Shown here: piece after piece, positions 1 through 9,573 of the stretch
Layout of the letters: each line of letters opens with the position of its first letter
Numbering within the stretch: position 1 is the first letter of the stretch
Notes under the pieces: generated by a model
Told to the model about the DNA's origin: nothing
The model's input: only the letters and a program-made list of their open reading frames with translations
Database searches by the model: none
DNA from: Anaerolineae bacterium
Lineage (GTDB): Bacteria; Chloroflexota; Anaerolineae; B4-G1
DNA: 38,283 bases
Direction of reading: 5' to 3'
NCBI GenBank assembly: GCA_026418995.1
Contig: JAOAAG010000149.1
Location: 1 to 38,283 of the forward strand
Position numbers and translations under genes: made by a program

Positions 1-408
1 GGCAAGATCCATTGCCCTGAGAGGGGCGCCCACGATATCGAGCAAAGTCATACGCGGGTTAAGAGAGGCGTAGGGGTCCTGAAAAATCATCCGCATGCTG
101 CGGCGGATGTGCCGGAGCTGATCGTGGTCCAGCGTAGCGACGTCCACCCGTCCCAGCGTAGGGTCTCTGAACCAGATTTGCCCATCGGTGGGCTCGATTG
201 CACGCAGAATACAGCGGCCGGTTGTGGTCTTACCGCATCCACTCTCGCCGACCAGGCCGAGCGTCTCTCCTTCCATCACATACAGGTCCACGCCGTCCAC
301 CGCTTTCACCTGGCCCACGACTCGTTTGAGGAAGCCTCGTTTCAGGGGAAAGTATTTCTTCAGTCCAATGACCTGCAATAAAGGTTCCTGCTTGGCTTGT
401 TCGGACAT
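1..408 (-). CDS. oppF: Oligopeptide ABC transporter ATP-binding protein (OppF-like), N-terminal part, truncated by window edge
   Basis: Minus-strand reading from ATG at 408: [65 protein letters not shown]..., with Walker [10 protein letters not shown]; follows OppD. Confidence 0.9.
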   Translation of the reverse strand, partial: MSEQAKQEPLLQVIGLKKYFPLKRGFLKRVVGQVKAVDGVDLYVMEGETLGLVGESGCGKTTTGRCILRAIEPTDGQIWFRDPTLGRVDVATLDHDQLRHIRRSMRMIFQDPYASLNPRMTLLDIVGAPLRAMDLA

Positions 409-441
409 CTTGTTACACCCTTGAGCATAATAGTTCTACTG

Positions 442-1479
442 TTAAGGCGTACCATACAGATGACAGCGGACGGAGTGGTTGGGCTCCACCTCGATAAGCA
501 TAGGCAACACCTGGTCGCACACACCGGGGATCATCTCCTCACAGCGCGGGTGGAAGGTGCAACCCTTCAGAATGCTATAAGGGTCAGGCACCATTCCCTT
601 GATCACCTCCAGGCGCCTGCGCTTTTTAGCGGTGGCGTCGCTTAATTGAGGGATGGACTTGAGCAGCGCACGGGTGTACGGATGGAGCGGATTGAAGAAC
701 AGGGATTGGACATCGGTCTGTTCGACGACCCGGCCCAGGTACATGACCGCAACCTCATCTGCCATCTCGGCGATCACTCCCATGTTGTGAGTGATGTACA
801 TGATAGCCATTCCTAGGTCATTCTGGAGGGTACGCATCAGCTCGAGGATCTGTGCCTCGGTGGTCACATCCAATGCTGTCGTTGGCTCATCGGCGATGAG
901 CAGGCTGGGATGGCAACTGAGCGCCATCGCGATGAGGGCGCGTTGCCGCATCCCACCGCTCAGCTCGAAAGGATAGCGGTCAATAGCCTGCGCGGGATTA
1001 GGCAGGTTGACGCGGGCCAGCATATCAATGGCCCTGCGACGTGCCTCGGCCCGGTCCACTTCCTGGTGCAGCATAATGACCTCCATGATCTGCGCTCCGA
1101 TAGTGCGCACCGGGCTCATCGCCGTCATCGGCTCCTGGAATACCATCGAAATCTGGTTGCCGCGAATGCTGCGCATCTCCTTACTGTTGGGTTTGAGGTC
1201 GGTGATCTTCACCACCTCGGTCATCGTGGAGGCATTGTTTCCCCGGACCGCTCTGTAGAACAGAATCTCTCCGCTCTCGATTCGGCCGGGGGGAGGGACA
1301 AGCTGCATCAGAGAGAGCGCGGTGACGCTCTTGCCGCAGCCGCTCTCGCCGACGATGCCCATGGTCTGCCCGCGTTTGATGCGCAGGTCCACGCCGTCCA
1401 CGGCCCGCACTACCCCTTCAGCCAGGTAGAAGTAGGTGTGCAGGTCCTTAATCTCTATGAGCAAGTTGTCCGTTGCCAT
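442..1479 (-). CDS. oppD: Oligopeptide ABC transporter ATP-binding protein (OppD-like)
   Basis: Walker A GESGCGKS, signature LSGGMRQR, Walker B LLIADEPTTALD, C-terminal Opp CxFHPRC motif (GCTFHPRC). Confidence 0.95.
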   Translation of the reverse strand: MATDNLLIEIKDLHTYFYLAEGVVRAVDGVDLRIKRGQTMGIVGESGCGKSVTALSLMQLVPPPGRIESGEILFYRAVRGNNASTMTEVVKITDLKPNSKEMRSIRGNQISMVFQEPMTAMSPVRTIGAQIMEVIMLHQEVDRAEARRRAIDMLARVNLPNPAQAIDRYPFELSGGMRQRALIAMALSCHPSLLIADEPTTALDVTTEAQILELMRTLQNDLGMAIMYITHNMGVIAEMADEVAVMYLGRVVEQTDVQSLFFNPLHPYTRALLKSIPQLSDATAKKRRRLEVIKGMVPDPYSILKGCTFHPRCEEMIPGVCDQVLPMLIEVEPNHSVRCHLYGTP

Positions 1480-1492
1480 TCCACGTCCCTTC

Positions 1493-2650
1493 TTACGTCA
1501 CGTAGGGGTCGGCGGCATCGCGCAGGCCATCGCCCACGAAGTTAAACATCAGCACCGCGACGACGACGACCGGCACCGGCCACAGTACCCACGGGAAATA
1601 AGCTACGTTCACGATATCCTGAGCCTCCTGCAACATAACACCCCAACTGATCGTCGGCGGGTTCAATCCGATGCCCAGGAAGCTGAGCGAGGTCTCGCCG
1701 AGGATCATGCCAGGCAACGAGCCGGTCAGCGAGACGATGATGTAGCTGGCAAAACCCGGAAGCATATAGCGGGTGATGATACGCCACTCACTCTCGCCGT
1801 CGAGCCGGGCGGCGAGCACGAAATCCTCCTCGCGCATACTCAGTAAACGGCCGCGCACGATACGGGCCAGCCCTGTCCAGCCGAAGATGGAGAGAATGAG
1901 CGTGGTAGCAAAGTAAACCTGTACCCGTGGCCAATCGCGCGGTAGCGCAGCGGCTAGAGCCATCCACAGCGGAATCTGCGGCAGCGTGGTGAGCACCTCG
2001 ATCACCCGTTGAATCACCTCATCCACAACGCCGCCGAAGAAGCCTGAGATCCCACCCAGGATCAAGCCCAGGATGAAGCTGATGGCTATCCCCACCAGCC
2101 CCACGCTGAGCGAGATGCGTCCGCCGTAGAAGATGCGCGATAACACATCCCGTCCGATGCTGTCGGTGCCCAGGATAAAGATAGGCATCGCATCCTTGCC
2201 GGTGCCGAACAGGTGCACGTCGGTCGGGAAGAGTCCCCAGAACTTATAGGGGTCGCCACGGACGAACAGCTTGACCGGGTGTATCGAGTTCGTATCTATC
2301 TTGTGGACCGGCCTGAAGGTCTCCGGGTCACGCCCTTTCACCGTGCCGTAGATAAACGGGGCGCGGAAATTACCCTGAGCGTCCCGAATACGAATGATCG
2401 TTGGCGGATGGGCCAGATGGTCCTGGAAGCGGTGCAACGGGTCGTGAGGGCTGAGAAAGTCGGCGAAAATGGCCACAAAGTAGAACACGGCCAGAACCGC
2501 TAATGATACCCGTGCCAGCCGGTGCCGCTTAAACTTCCACCATACCAGTTGCCATTGGCCGGCGCGGTAAAACTCCTCCTCGCGCTGTACTTCGGTCTCT
2601 TGTCGTTTCTTGCGACCAGGCCGTCCTTTCGTAACGGTTGAAGCGCTCAT
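1493..2650 (-). CDS. oppC: ABC transporter permease (OppC-like)
   Basis: DPP/Opp permease C family: GTDSIGRDVLSRIFYGGRISL, EAA-like loop. Start taken as ATG at 2650 (MSASTVTKG), 4-bp overlap with upstream permease stop; the longer ORF start at 2875 is antisense-frame extension. Confidence 0.92.
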   Translation of the reverse strand: MSASTVTKGRPGRKKRQETEVQREEEFYRAGQWQLVWWKFKRHRLARVSLAVLAVFYFVAIFADFLSPHDPLHRFQDHLAHPPTIIRIRDAQGNFRAPFIYGTVKGRDPETFRPVHKIDTNSIHPVKLFVRGDPYKFWGLFPTDVHLFGTGKDAMPIFILGTDSIGRDVLSRIFYGGRISLSVGLVGIAISFILGLILGGISGFFGGVVDEVIQRVIEVLTTLPQIPLWMALAAALPRDWPRVQVYFATTLILSIFGWTGLARIVRGRLLSMREEDFVLAARLDGESEWRIITRYMLPGFASYIIVSLTGSLPGMILGETSLSFLGIGLNPPTISWGVMLQEAQDIVNVAYFPWVLWPVPVVVVAVLMFNFVGDGLRDAADPYVT

Positions 2651-3648
2651 ACTCCCTCCACACCACCAAAGCGGATACGCGGATCCGATGCGGCCAGAAG
2701 AATATCGGAGAACACGGCGCTGATAGATGTGAGAGCGCCAATGATCAGAATGTAGGCCCCTGCCACGTACATATCCTCCGCCATCAACGCCGAATAAAGC
2801 GCCGGGCCGGCTGTGGGCAGGTTGAGGACGATCTCGACCAGGGTGCCCCCGGAGAAGAGCCACGGCAGGAGCCACATCAGGCCGCTGATGATCGGGTTGA
2901 TAGCCAGCCGCATTGGGTAACGTATGATGACTTGTAGCTCGGAAAGTCCCTTTGCACGTGCTACCATCACGTACTGCTTGCGCAGCTCATCCAGCATCAT
3001 AGCGCGCATGGTACGGATCGTCCCTGCTGTCCCGCCGATGCCCAGGAGGACGATGGGGAGCCACATGTTGCTGAGCAGATCCAGGAACTTGCCCCAGCTC
3101 CATGGCGCAACCATGTATTCCGGCGAGAACAATCCACCGACCCGGATGCCAAATTTTGTGAGAGCGATGTACATAATCACCAGGGCCAGGAAGAAGCCAG
3201 GTACAGCCATGCCTATGAAGGTAAAAAAAGTCACAATATAGTCGGCAAGCGAATACTGCTTCACAGCTACAAAGACGCCAACCGGGATAGCTATTACCCA
3301 GGTCAGGATGGCGGAGAGAAGTGCGATGGCGAAGGTGTATCCCATGCGCTCTTTAATAACATCCGCTACTGGCTTCTGGAAAGCGTAAGAGTAGCCGAAG
3401 TCAAATTTTGTCACAATCTTGCCTATCCAGAGGAGATAGCGCAGGTGCACCGGCCTGTCAAGCCCATACTGTTTCCTCAGCAACTCGGCCTGGCGCTGGT
3501 CCACCGTCGCACCCGAGGCCTGAAGGTTCTGTATCTGCGTCTCCACAATATCCCCCGGCGGAAGCTGGATGATAATAAACGCCAGTACCGAGATGAGAAA
3601 TAATTGCGGGATCGTCCGCAAGAAGCGCATCGCGATATAACTCAACAT
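2647..3648 (-). CDS. oppB: ABC transporter permease (OppB-like)
   Basis: MLSYIAMRFLRTIPQLFLISVLAFIIIQLPPGD... multi-TM, EAA-like loop MVARAKGLSELQVIIRYPMRLAINP. Confidence 0.94.
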   Translation of the reverse strand: MLSYIAMRFLRTIPQLFLISVLAFIIIQLPPGDIVETQIQNLQASGATVDQRQAELLRKQYGLDRPVHLRYLLWIGKIVTKFDFGYSYAFQKPVADVIKERMGYTFAIALLSAILTWVIAIPVGVFVAVKQYSLADYIVTFFTFIGMAVPGFFLALVIMYIALTKFGIRVGGLFSPEYMVAPWSWGKFLDLLSNMWLPIVLLGIGGTAGTIRTMRAMMLDELRKQYVMVARAKGLSELQVIIRYPMRLAINPIISGLMWLLPWLFSGGTLVEIVLNLPTAGPALYSALMAEDMYVAGAYILIIGALTSISAVFSDILLAASDPRIRFGGVEGV

Positions 3649-3742
3649 CAGTTGACCTCCTGGGAGGCTCTCTCAAGGATGCAGGTCTGTTTTGCCTCTG
3701 CTTATTGTACCACAAGAGCAGTCGGAATGCATCTCACGAGGC

Positions 3743-3777
3743 CAGATGACGGTCACTCCCGAAGTGACCGTCATCTG
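3743..3777 (-). other. Perfect 15-bp inverted repeat / hairpin in oppA-oppB intergenic gap
   Basis: cagatgacggtcact (3743-3757) / agtgaccgtcatctg (3763-3777), 5-nt loop; no T-run. Confidence 0.85.
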
Positions 3778-3787
3778 AAGAGGCAAA

Positions 3788-3832
3788 GAACTACCGGACG
3801 TAAGCCCGGGCTGAGCTTACATCCGGTAGTTC
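3788..3832 (-). other. Second long inverted repeat / hairpin in oppA-oppB gap
   Basis: gaactaccggacgtaagc... / ...gcttacatccggtagttc, near-perfect ~18-bp stem. Confidence 0.85.
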
Positions 3833-3848
3833 CTCAATACGGCGGAGA

Positions 3849-5921
3849 CTAGCCCCGCTGGCCGCCCTCATAGAAGAAGGCTGCCGGATGGTAAGTGTTG
3901 ATGCCGTAGGTGTCCCACCCGATGGGCACTTTGGGCCGCGGCAGGTTGCGCATGTTCTTGTTGATGATCAGCGGGCAGGGGCTCTCAAGCACGATGCCGA
4001 TGGACAGCGGGTTCTCGGCCAGGTAATCGAAGATCTTTTGCCCGATCTTCACGCGCTCCTCCTCGTCCACAACCGCCCGCATCTCGTCCACCCAGGCAAA
4101 CAACTGCTTGATAGCCTCCGGTGGCTCGGGCAAGTCGGTCTTGTCCACCGCGGTGTACCAGCGCTGCCAGGCTGCCGAAGCGCCGCCCTGGCCGGCATCG
4201 GCCGTCGGCACGTACCATTGCATCTGAAGCGGCAGGAGCATGTCGGTGCAGCGGTCGGCGTGCCAGACGCCGCAATGGATCTCGTCGGCCCACATTCTCT
4301 GGTTGTAGAGCGCCTCGTCAATCTCCTTGGTCGTTGCGTCAATGCCGATCTCGCGCCAGTAGGTGCAGACCATCTCGGTGAACTCGTGAACCGAGGCCCC
4401 GACGCGAATGCCGCAGTGCTCAATATTGTAGGTGAGCCGCTTCCCGTCCGGCCGCAGGCGATAGCCCTCGCTATCCCGCTTGTCCAGCCCCATCTCGTCC
4501 AGCAACTTGTTCGCCAGCTCCGGATCGTACTGCGCCCACGCCGTGCCGTACTTCTCCTTGTAGTACTTGGAGTTGGGCATCGGCGCCAATTGCCCCATCC
4601 GCGCCAACCCGTAGAAGAGGGCCTCATTGAGTTCCTCACGATTGATCGCCACCGAGAGCGCCTTGACCCAGTTGGGATGGTTGACAAGCTCTTCCAGTAC
4701 CGGATCGTTGGGCAGGGTGTGGCGCGGGAAGAGGACGTAGCGGTCGGTCATGCAGGAGAGGTAGTCGCCCACGATGTAATGACCTTGCTCCCGATTCTCC
4801 ATATACAGCGGATACTTGGCAATGGTCACGTCGTGCATGCCGATCCAGTCCAGTTCGCCCGCGATCATCTTGATGTCCATAGCCTCGGTCTTGGCCAGGT
4901 ACTCCAGACGGTGCGTGTCAATGTAGGGCAACTGGTTGCCGGCCATGTCAACTTTCCAGTAGTAGGGGTTGCGCTCGAAAATGACCAGCCCCTCCGCCGG
5001 ATACTCCACCGGAATCCAGGGCGACAGGGTCGGGAAGCCCTTAGCATACTGCGGGAACTGCCAGGTGTTCATCCCCCACTGCATAAATCGGTTGATGACG
5101 TTCTCCCACGTATCCACCCCCAGTTCATCCATCAGCTTCTTCAGGGCTTCCTCGCCAGCGTACTTGATGTGGTAGTCCTTCAGGAAATGCTTGGGCACGA
5201 AAGGCCCCTCGGCGGGGTAGCCTCCGGGGTGGCGGGTGAGCAGGTGGGGGAAGATACCGAAGGGATAATCGAACTTGACGCGGAAGGTATAATCGTCAAC
5301 GATCTCGATGGTGGGCCATTTGTTCTGGATGCCAGCAAACGCCTGACCGACCCAGCCCAGCCCTTCGACGGTGGCCCAATCGTTCCACCAGAAGTCCACG
5401 TCCTCGGTGGTGAGCGGATGCCCGTCTGACCACTTCATCCCCTCGCGCATGTGGATGGTGTAGGTGGTGCCGTCGTCTGTCCCCTCCCAGCTTTCAATCA
5501 TGTTGGGGACAAGTGTGCGCAGGTCTATGTCCGAGTATTGCACCATCCGGTCGGTGTACCAGTCGTAGGTGTCAACCGACCAGACGGTGTCGAAGTGGAT
5601 CATGCGCACCTCGCCGCCGTAGACGCCAATGGCCTCACGCCCACCAACCACAAAGGGATTCACCGGCAACCGCTCATCCACAGGCGGCAGTTCCCCGGCC
5701 TTCACCTTTTCCGCCAGCGAGGGCGCCTCTCCCCACCCCTTGGGCACCTCCACCTCGACGGTCACCTTGACTTCCTGGGGCACCACTTTGGTGACTTCTA
5801 CCGGGACCGTCTCCTTGATCACCTGAGGGGTAGCGGGGGCACAGGCCGTAGCTACAGCTCCAAGCGTAGCGGCCGCCGACAACTGTAAGAACTCACGACG
5901 CTTTAGCTTTCGCTGCTCCAT
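3849..5921 (-). CDS. oppA: ABC transporter substrate-binding protein (peptide/solute family 5), Tat-type lipoprotein
   Basis: N-terminus MEQRKLKRREFLQLSAAATLGAVATACAP (RR motif plus lipobox-like Cys). SBP_bac_5 features (TYTIHMREGMKWSDGHPLTTEDVDFWWNDW). RBS ggaggagg upstream of ATG at 5921. Confidence 0.93.
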   Translation of the reverse strand: MEQRKLKRREFLQLSAAATLGAVATACAPATPQVIKETVPVEVTKVVPQEVKVTVEVEVPKGWGEAPSLAEKVKAGELPPVDERLPVNPFVVGGREAIGVYGGEVRMIHFDTVWSVDTYDWYTDRMVQYSDIDLRTLVPNMIESWEGTDDGTTYTIHMREGMKWSDGHPLTTEDVDFWWNDWATVEGLGWVGQAFAGIQNKWPTIEIVDDYTFRVKFDYPFGIFPHLLTRHPGGYPAEGPFVPKHFLKDYHIKYAGEEALKKLMDELGVDTWENVINRFMQWGMNTWQFPQYAKGFPTLSPWIPVEYPAEGLVIFERNPYYWKVDMAGNQLPYIDTHRLEYLAKTEAMDIKMIAGELDWIGMHDVTIAKYPLYMENREQGHYIVGDYLSCMTDRYVLFPRHTLPNDPVLEELVNHPNWVKALSVAINREELNEALFYGLARMGQLAPMPNSKYYKEKYGTAWAQYDPELANKLLDEMGLDKRDSEGYRLRPDGKRLTYNIEHCGIRVGASVHEFTEMVCTYWREIGIDATTKEIDEALYNQRMWADEIHCGVWHADRCTDMLLPLQMQWYVPTADAGQGGASAAWQRWYTAVDKTDLPEPPEAIKQLFAWVDEMRAVVDEEERVKIGQKIFDYLAENPLSIGIVLESPCPLIINKNMRNLPRPKVPIGWDTYGINTYHPAAFFYEGGQRG

Positions 5922-6079
5922 CTTTCCTCCTCCTGAGATAGATACTTCATCTGGCCCGGTGCCAGAAACCACCATTACTTTACCATCACTCCTGAAACAA
6001 ATCTACCACTTTTGGGACAAACTTTGGGATTTTTGGGACAGGCTTGCTGCCCAGCAGGAGGCAACCGGCTGGCGGGAAC

Positions 6080-6110
6080 AAAAATCCCGCTCCCACAGGG
6101 AGCGGGAGAG
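6080..6110 (-). terminator. Rho-independent terminator downstream of ferredoxin gene
   Basis: Perfect 10-bp stem tcccgctccc/gggagcggga (6085-6107), 3-nt loop; followed on the minus strand by TTTTTG. Confidence 0.85.
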
Positions 6111-6157
6111 CTTCTCAGGCGGAGAAGGAGGAAGGGCAGTGTCTGCTGCCTGGCACG

Positions 6158-6355
6158 CTAGGCTTTCACGATGGCGTCACTGGGACAGGCCGCCGCGCAC
6201 TGCGGCTCGTCGTAGTAGCCCTTGCACTCGACGCACACGTTCGGGTCTATCACGTAGTGTTCTTCCCCTTCGGAGATGGCCCCGACTGGGCAGACCGGCT
6301 CGCATGAGCCACATGCGATGCAGTCGTCGGTAATCTTCATTGCCACGTCACTCAC
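6158..6355 (-). CDS. 2[4Fe-4S] ferredoxin, YfhL/Alvin-like
   Basis: CIACGSCEPVCPVGAI and CVECKGYYDEPQCAAACPSDAI Cys motifs. Confidence 0.9.
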   Translation of the reverse strand: MSDVAMKITDDCIACGSCEPVCPVGAISEGEEHYVIDPNVCVECKGYYDEPQCAAACPSDAIVKA

Positions 6356-6393
6356 CCCCTTTCACTTTTCACTGTAGACTTGTGATTGAGATG

Positions 6394-6660
6394 CTACACC
6401 TGGTCGGCGCCCGGCCCGCTCTCATAGTACTCGGCGTTCCGCCTGATGTCGTCTTTGTACTCCTCAGGCACGTCATCCTCGTGGAAGATTGCTTCGTTGG
6501 GGCATTCGGCTTCGCATGCCCCACACTCGATACAGGTCTCTGGATTAATGTAATAGGTGGGCCACTCCGGATCATCATCTACCCAGTGGATGGAATCGGT
6601 GGGGCAGACATCCACGCACAGCCCGGCTCGCTCACATTTTCTGGTGATCACATAGGTCAT
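6394..6660 (-). CDS. Ferredoxin, possibly 7Fe-type
   Basis: CERAGLCVDVCPTDSI and CIECGACEAECPNEAI; the first motif lacks the fourth Cys (CPTDS instead of CPxxC). Confidence 0.88.
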   Translation of the reverse strand: MTYVITRKCERAGLCVDVCPTDSIHWVDDDPEWPTYYINPETCIECGACEAECPNEAIFHEDDVPEEYKDDIRRNAEYYESGPGADQV

Positions 6661-6701
6661 TTTAGCTTACCTCCGTTGTATTTTCTGGACGTGATGCCAA
6701 C

Positions 6702-6729
6702 ATTGTAGCCCGATTCGCAGCTTTGTCAA
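6702..6729 (-). promoter_or_regulatory. Sigma-70-type promoter of ferredoxin pair
   Basis: Minus strand TTGACA-16 bp-TACAAT, upstream of the ATG at 6660. Confidence 0.7.
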
Positions 6730-6753
6730 GAACATGATGACCACGGTGAAGAG

Positions 6754-6782
6754 TTGTCCTGCGGCGAGACTTGTGCTACAAT
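6754..6782 (+). promoter_or_regulatory. Sigma-70-type promoter of endonuclease III gene
   Basis: TTGTCC-17 bp-TACAAT; implies the CDS starts at 6802, not 6754. Confidence 0.6.
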
Positions 6783-6801
6783 ACTCAACCGTCACTGTCC
6801 C

Positions 6802-7503
6802 ATGGAAGGTCAAGCTACTGCGGCTGCGTTCCGGATTCATCAATTGCTCCTGGCCGAGTACGGCGACCATCCCTGGCACCCCCGCGACCCGGTTGCCACG
6901 CTGGTGTCCACCATGATCTCCCAAAACACCAGCGACGTCAACCGGGATATAGCGTTCGCGCGATTGTGTGAGCGTTTCCCGACGTGGGAGGCGGTACGCG
7001 ATGCCCCGCCTGCAGAGCTGGTCGAGGCTCTCCGCCCAGCAGGGCTGGCCCCCACCAAGGCCCCGCGTATCCAGCATGCCCTGCGCCATATCACCGCGAC
7101 ACAGGGAAGCATTACGCTTGACTTCCTGAAGGATATGGCACTGGAAGAGGCACGTGCCTGGTTGCTGAGCATCCCTGGCGTGGGGCCCAAGACCGCTGCG
7201 ATTGTTCTGCTTTTCGCGCTGGGGAAACCGGCCTTTCCAGTGGATACCCACATTCACAGGGTAACCCGTCGGCTGGGGCTGATTCCTGAGCGCACTGATC
7301 GCGAAAAAGCGCATACGTTGCTGGAGCAGATTGTGCCGCCGGAGGCCTACTATGCGTTCCATCTCAATCTGATCGCGCACGGGCGGGCCGTGTGCCTGGC
7401 CCGTGTTCCCCAGTGTGGGAAGTGTGTTCTGAAAGAGGAGTGCGCTTATTACTTGCGCGCGGTTAGCCAGCCGAGGCAGGACAGTTTGGAAAGGTTGCCC
7501 TGA
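6802..7503 (+). CDS. nth: Endonuclease III / HhH-GPD DNA glycosylase with FeS loop
   Basis: HhH motif LLSIPGVGPKTAAIVLLFALGKPAFPVDTHIHRVTRRLG; FeS C-X6-C-X2-C-X5-C (CLARVPQCGKCVLKEEC). Confidence 0.9.
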   Translation: MEGQATAAAFRIHQLLLAEYGDHPWHPRDPVATLVSTMISQNTSDVNRDIAFARLCERFPTWEAVRDAPPAELVEALRPAGLAPTKAPRIQHALRHITATQGSITLDFLKDMALEEARAWLLSIPGVGPKTAAIVLLFALGKPAFPVDTHIHRVTRRLGLIPERTDREKAHTLLEQIVPPEAYYAFHLNLIAHGRAVCLARVPQCGKCVLKEECAYYLRAVSQPRQDSLERLP

Positions 7504-7541
7504 CCAGGAAGCCATGGTCTCAACCTCATGCATCATCCAGC

Positions 7542-8009
7542 ATGTGTCGGCGCAGAGTGGTCGGCGTCGCATGGGGAAAGTTGGTGCGGGTGGGTTGGAG
7601 AAATCCCTCCTCTCGAGGTGTCGCTGTGCAGGCGAAACTGCCAGCTAATGCCAGAATAGGCCTGGGCAGGCGTGGGGAAACGCTGGCTGCCGCCGAGCTG
7701 ATCCGCCAGGGGTACCGGGTCGTGGAGCGCAACTGGCGCTGTCCGGCGGGTGAGGTGGATATTGTCGCCTGCCGGGACAACGGATGGTCCTTCTTCGAGG
7801 TGCGTACACGGCGTGGAGACGAGTTTGGCACGCCAGAGGAATCGCTGGGAGAAGCGAAACGAGAGCGCATGCTCCAGGTGGCACTGACCTACCTGGTCGA
7901 ACACGGGTATAATCCGTATGATGTGAACTGGCGTGTCGGGCTGGTGGCTGTGGAAATGGATCGGGCCGGGAGGTTGCTGCGGGTGGAGGTGTATGAGAGC
8001 ATCGAGTAG
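7542..8009 (+). CDS. UPF0102/YraN family nuclease-like protein
   Basis: LGRRGETLAAAELIRQGYRVVERNWRCPAGEVDIVACRDNGWSFFEVRTRR, the YraN signature. The true start may be internal, near 7626. Confidence 0.88.
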   Translation: MCRRRVVGVAWGKLVRVGWRNPSSRGVAVQAKLPANARIGLGRRGETLAAAELIRQGYRVVERNWRCPAGEVDIVACRDNGWSFFEVRTRRGDEFGTPEESLGEAKRERMLQVALTYLVEHGYNPYDVNWRVGLVAVEMDRAGRLLRVEVYESIE

Positions 8010-8988
8010 GCAGGAGGCGGGAGGCGAGGGCCTTCCCCCCTGCATTCTGCGTCCTGACCCCTTACTGGTCCTCGTCGGGCCCACGGCTGTAGGCAAGACG
8101 GCCCTCTCCCTCTACCTGGCTGAGAGATTGGGTGCGGAGATCATCTCCGCCGACTCGCGCCTGTTCTATCGGGGCATGGACATCGGCACGGCCAAGCCCA
8201 CGCTGGAGGAGCGTGCCCGTATACCCCATCATCTGATTGATATCGCTGATCCCGACCAGACAGTGGGTTTAGCTGAGTTTCAGGAGCAGGCTTATGCTGC
8301 CATCGGGGAGGTGCATGCCCGTGGCCGGCTTCCCATACTCGTGGGCGGAACCGGCCAGTATATACGTGCTGTGATTGAGGGATGGAGTATCCCTCGTGTC
8401 CCACCTCAGCCTGAGTTGCGGGCCGCGCTGGAGGCTCAAGCGGCCCAGGAAGGACCTGGTGCGCTCTATGCCCGCCTGGCCTCGCTTGACCCCACGGCTG
8501 CACAGCGCATTGATCCGCGCAATGTGCGCCGCGTCATCCGTGCGCTGGAGGTGTGTCTCCTCACCAGCCGCCCCATTTCGGAGCAGCAGCGTAAGCAGCC
8601 GCCCGCCTATTCCATACTCCAGATCGGGTTGACGATGGAGCGAGCGCTTCTCTATGCGCGCGCCGACCGGCGTGTTGAGCAGATGATCGCTGCCGGTCTG
8701 GAGGATGAAGTGCGGCGGTTAGTGGAGGCGGGCTATGGCTGGCATCTACCGGCGATGTCCAGCCTGGGCTATGCTCAGTTTCGCCCTTATTTCGAGGGCC
8801 GCGCCACACTCGAGGACGTGGTGCGTGAGATCAAACGGGCTACCCGTCGCTTCATCCGCCATCAGTACAATTGGTTCCGCCTGACCGATCCGGCCATCCG
8901 CTGGTTCGACGTAGCCACGACGGAGGCCGGAGCGATTGAAGCCGTTGTTATGGAATGGTTGGGGCACACTCTCTTGCCCCGGCAATAG
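7993..8988 (+). CDS. miaA: tRNA dimethylallyltransferase
   Basis: LVLVGPTAVGKTALSLYLAERLGAEIISADSRLFYRGMDIGTAKPT. Start chosen at internal ATG 7993 (17-bp overlap with YraN). Confidence 0.95.
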   Translation: MRASSRQEAGGEGLPPCILRPDPLLVLVGPTAVGKTALSLYLAERLGAEIISADSRLFYRGMDIGTAKPTLEERARIPHHLIDIADPDQTVGLAEFQEQAYAAIGEVHARGRLPILVGGTGQYIRAVIEGWSIPRVPPQPELRAALEAQAAQEGPGALYARLASLDPTAAQRIDPRNVRRVIRALEVCLLTSRPISEQQRKQPPAYSILQIGLTMERALLYARADRRVEQMIAAGLEDEVRRLVEAGYGWHLPAMSSLGYAQFRPYFEGRATLEDVVREIKRATRRFIRHQYNWFRLTDPAIRWFDVATTEAGAIEAVVMEWLGHTLLPRQ

Positions 8989-9019
8989 CATATGGTAGAA
9001 TGAATGCGGGAGCATCGCC

Positions 9020-9556
9020 ATGCATATACGCCCGGCAGAGTCAAGAGACCTGGAAGCCTGCGCTGCCCTGGACCACTCGTACACCACTGACCGGGTCTGG
9101 CAAATGGAGGCCCGGGAGGGGGAAGGGAACAGCATCCTCATGGTGACCTTCAGGGAGGCGCGTCTTCCCCGCGAGGTGCGTGTGGAATACCCGCTGCGAG
9201 GTGAGGAGTTGCGCAGGAGCTGGCAGCAGTGCGATGCATTGCTGGTGGCCGAGGAGGGGAGGCGTATCTGTGGCTACGTCGCCGTCACCGCGCAAGCTGG
9301 TCCCTGCATCGCCTGGGTAAACGAGCTGGTTGTGGACCGGCCCCTGCGGCGGCAGGGCATAGGCACCCGCCTGCTGGAGGCAGCTTCCTGGTGGGGCTTC
9401 AGCCAGGGTATGAGGAGGTTACTTATCGAGGTCCAGACCAAGAATTATCCGGCGATACGCTTCTGTAAATCGCGTGGGCTTACCCTCTGTGGTTACGTAG
9501 ACCATTACTGGCCGGCTCAGGATATCGCTCTCTTCTTCGGAATGTCCCTGCGGTAG
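9020..9556 (+). CDS. GNAT family N-acetyltransferase
   Basis: WVNELVVDRPLRRQGIGTRLLEAASWW acetyl-CoA loop. Confidence 0.9.
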   Translation: MHIRPAESRDLEACAALDHSYTTDRVWQMEAREGEGNSILMVTFREARLPREVRVEYPLRGEELRRSWQQCDALLVAEEGRRICGYVAVTAQAGPCIAWVNELVVDRPLRRQGIGTRLLEAASWWGFSQGMRRLLIEVQTKNYPAIRFCKSRGLTLCGYVDHYWPAQDIALFFGMSLR

Positions 9557-9573
9557 GGAGAGACGGTGCGGTC

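Noticed and set aside
2651-2875. N-terminal extension of the OppC ORF
   Set aside because: Overlaps OppB coding in another frame; the internal ATG at 2650 gives a normal permease start and 4-bp coupling.
3888-5429. 513-aa plus-strand ORF
   Set aside because: Antisense to oppA; composition is typical of a GC-rich shadow frame and no domain is recognisable.
6667-7572. 301-aa minus-strand ORF
   Set aside because: Antisense to endonuclease III, which has HhH and FeS motifs.
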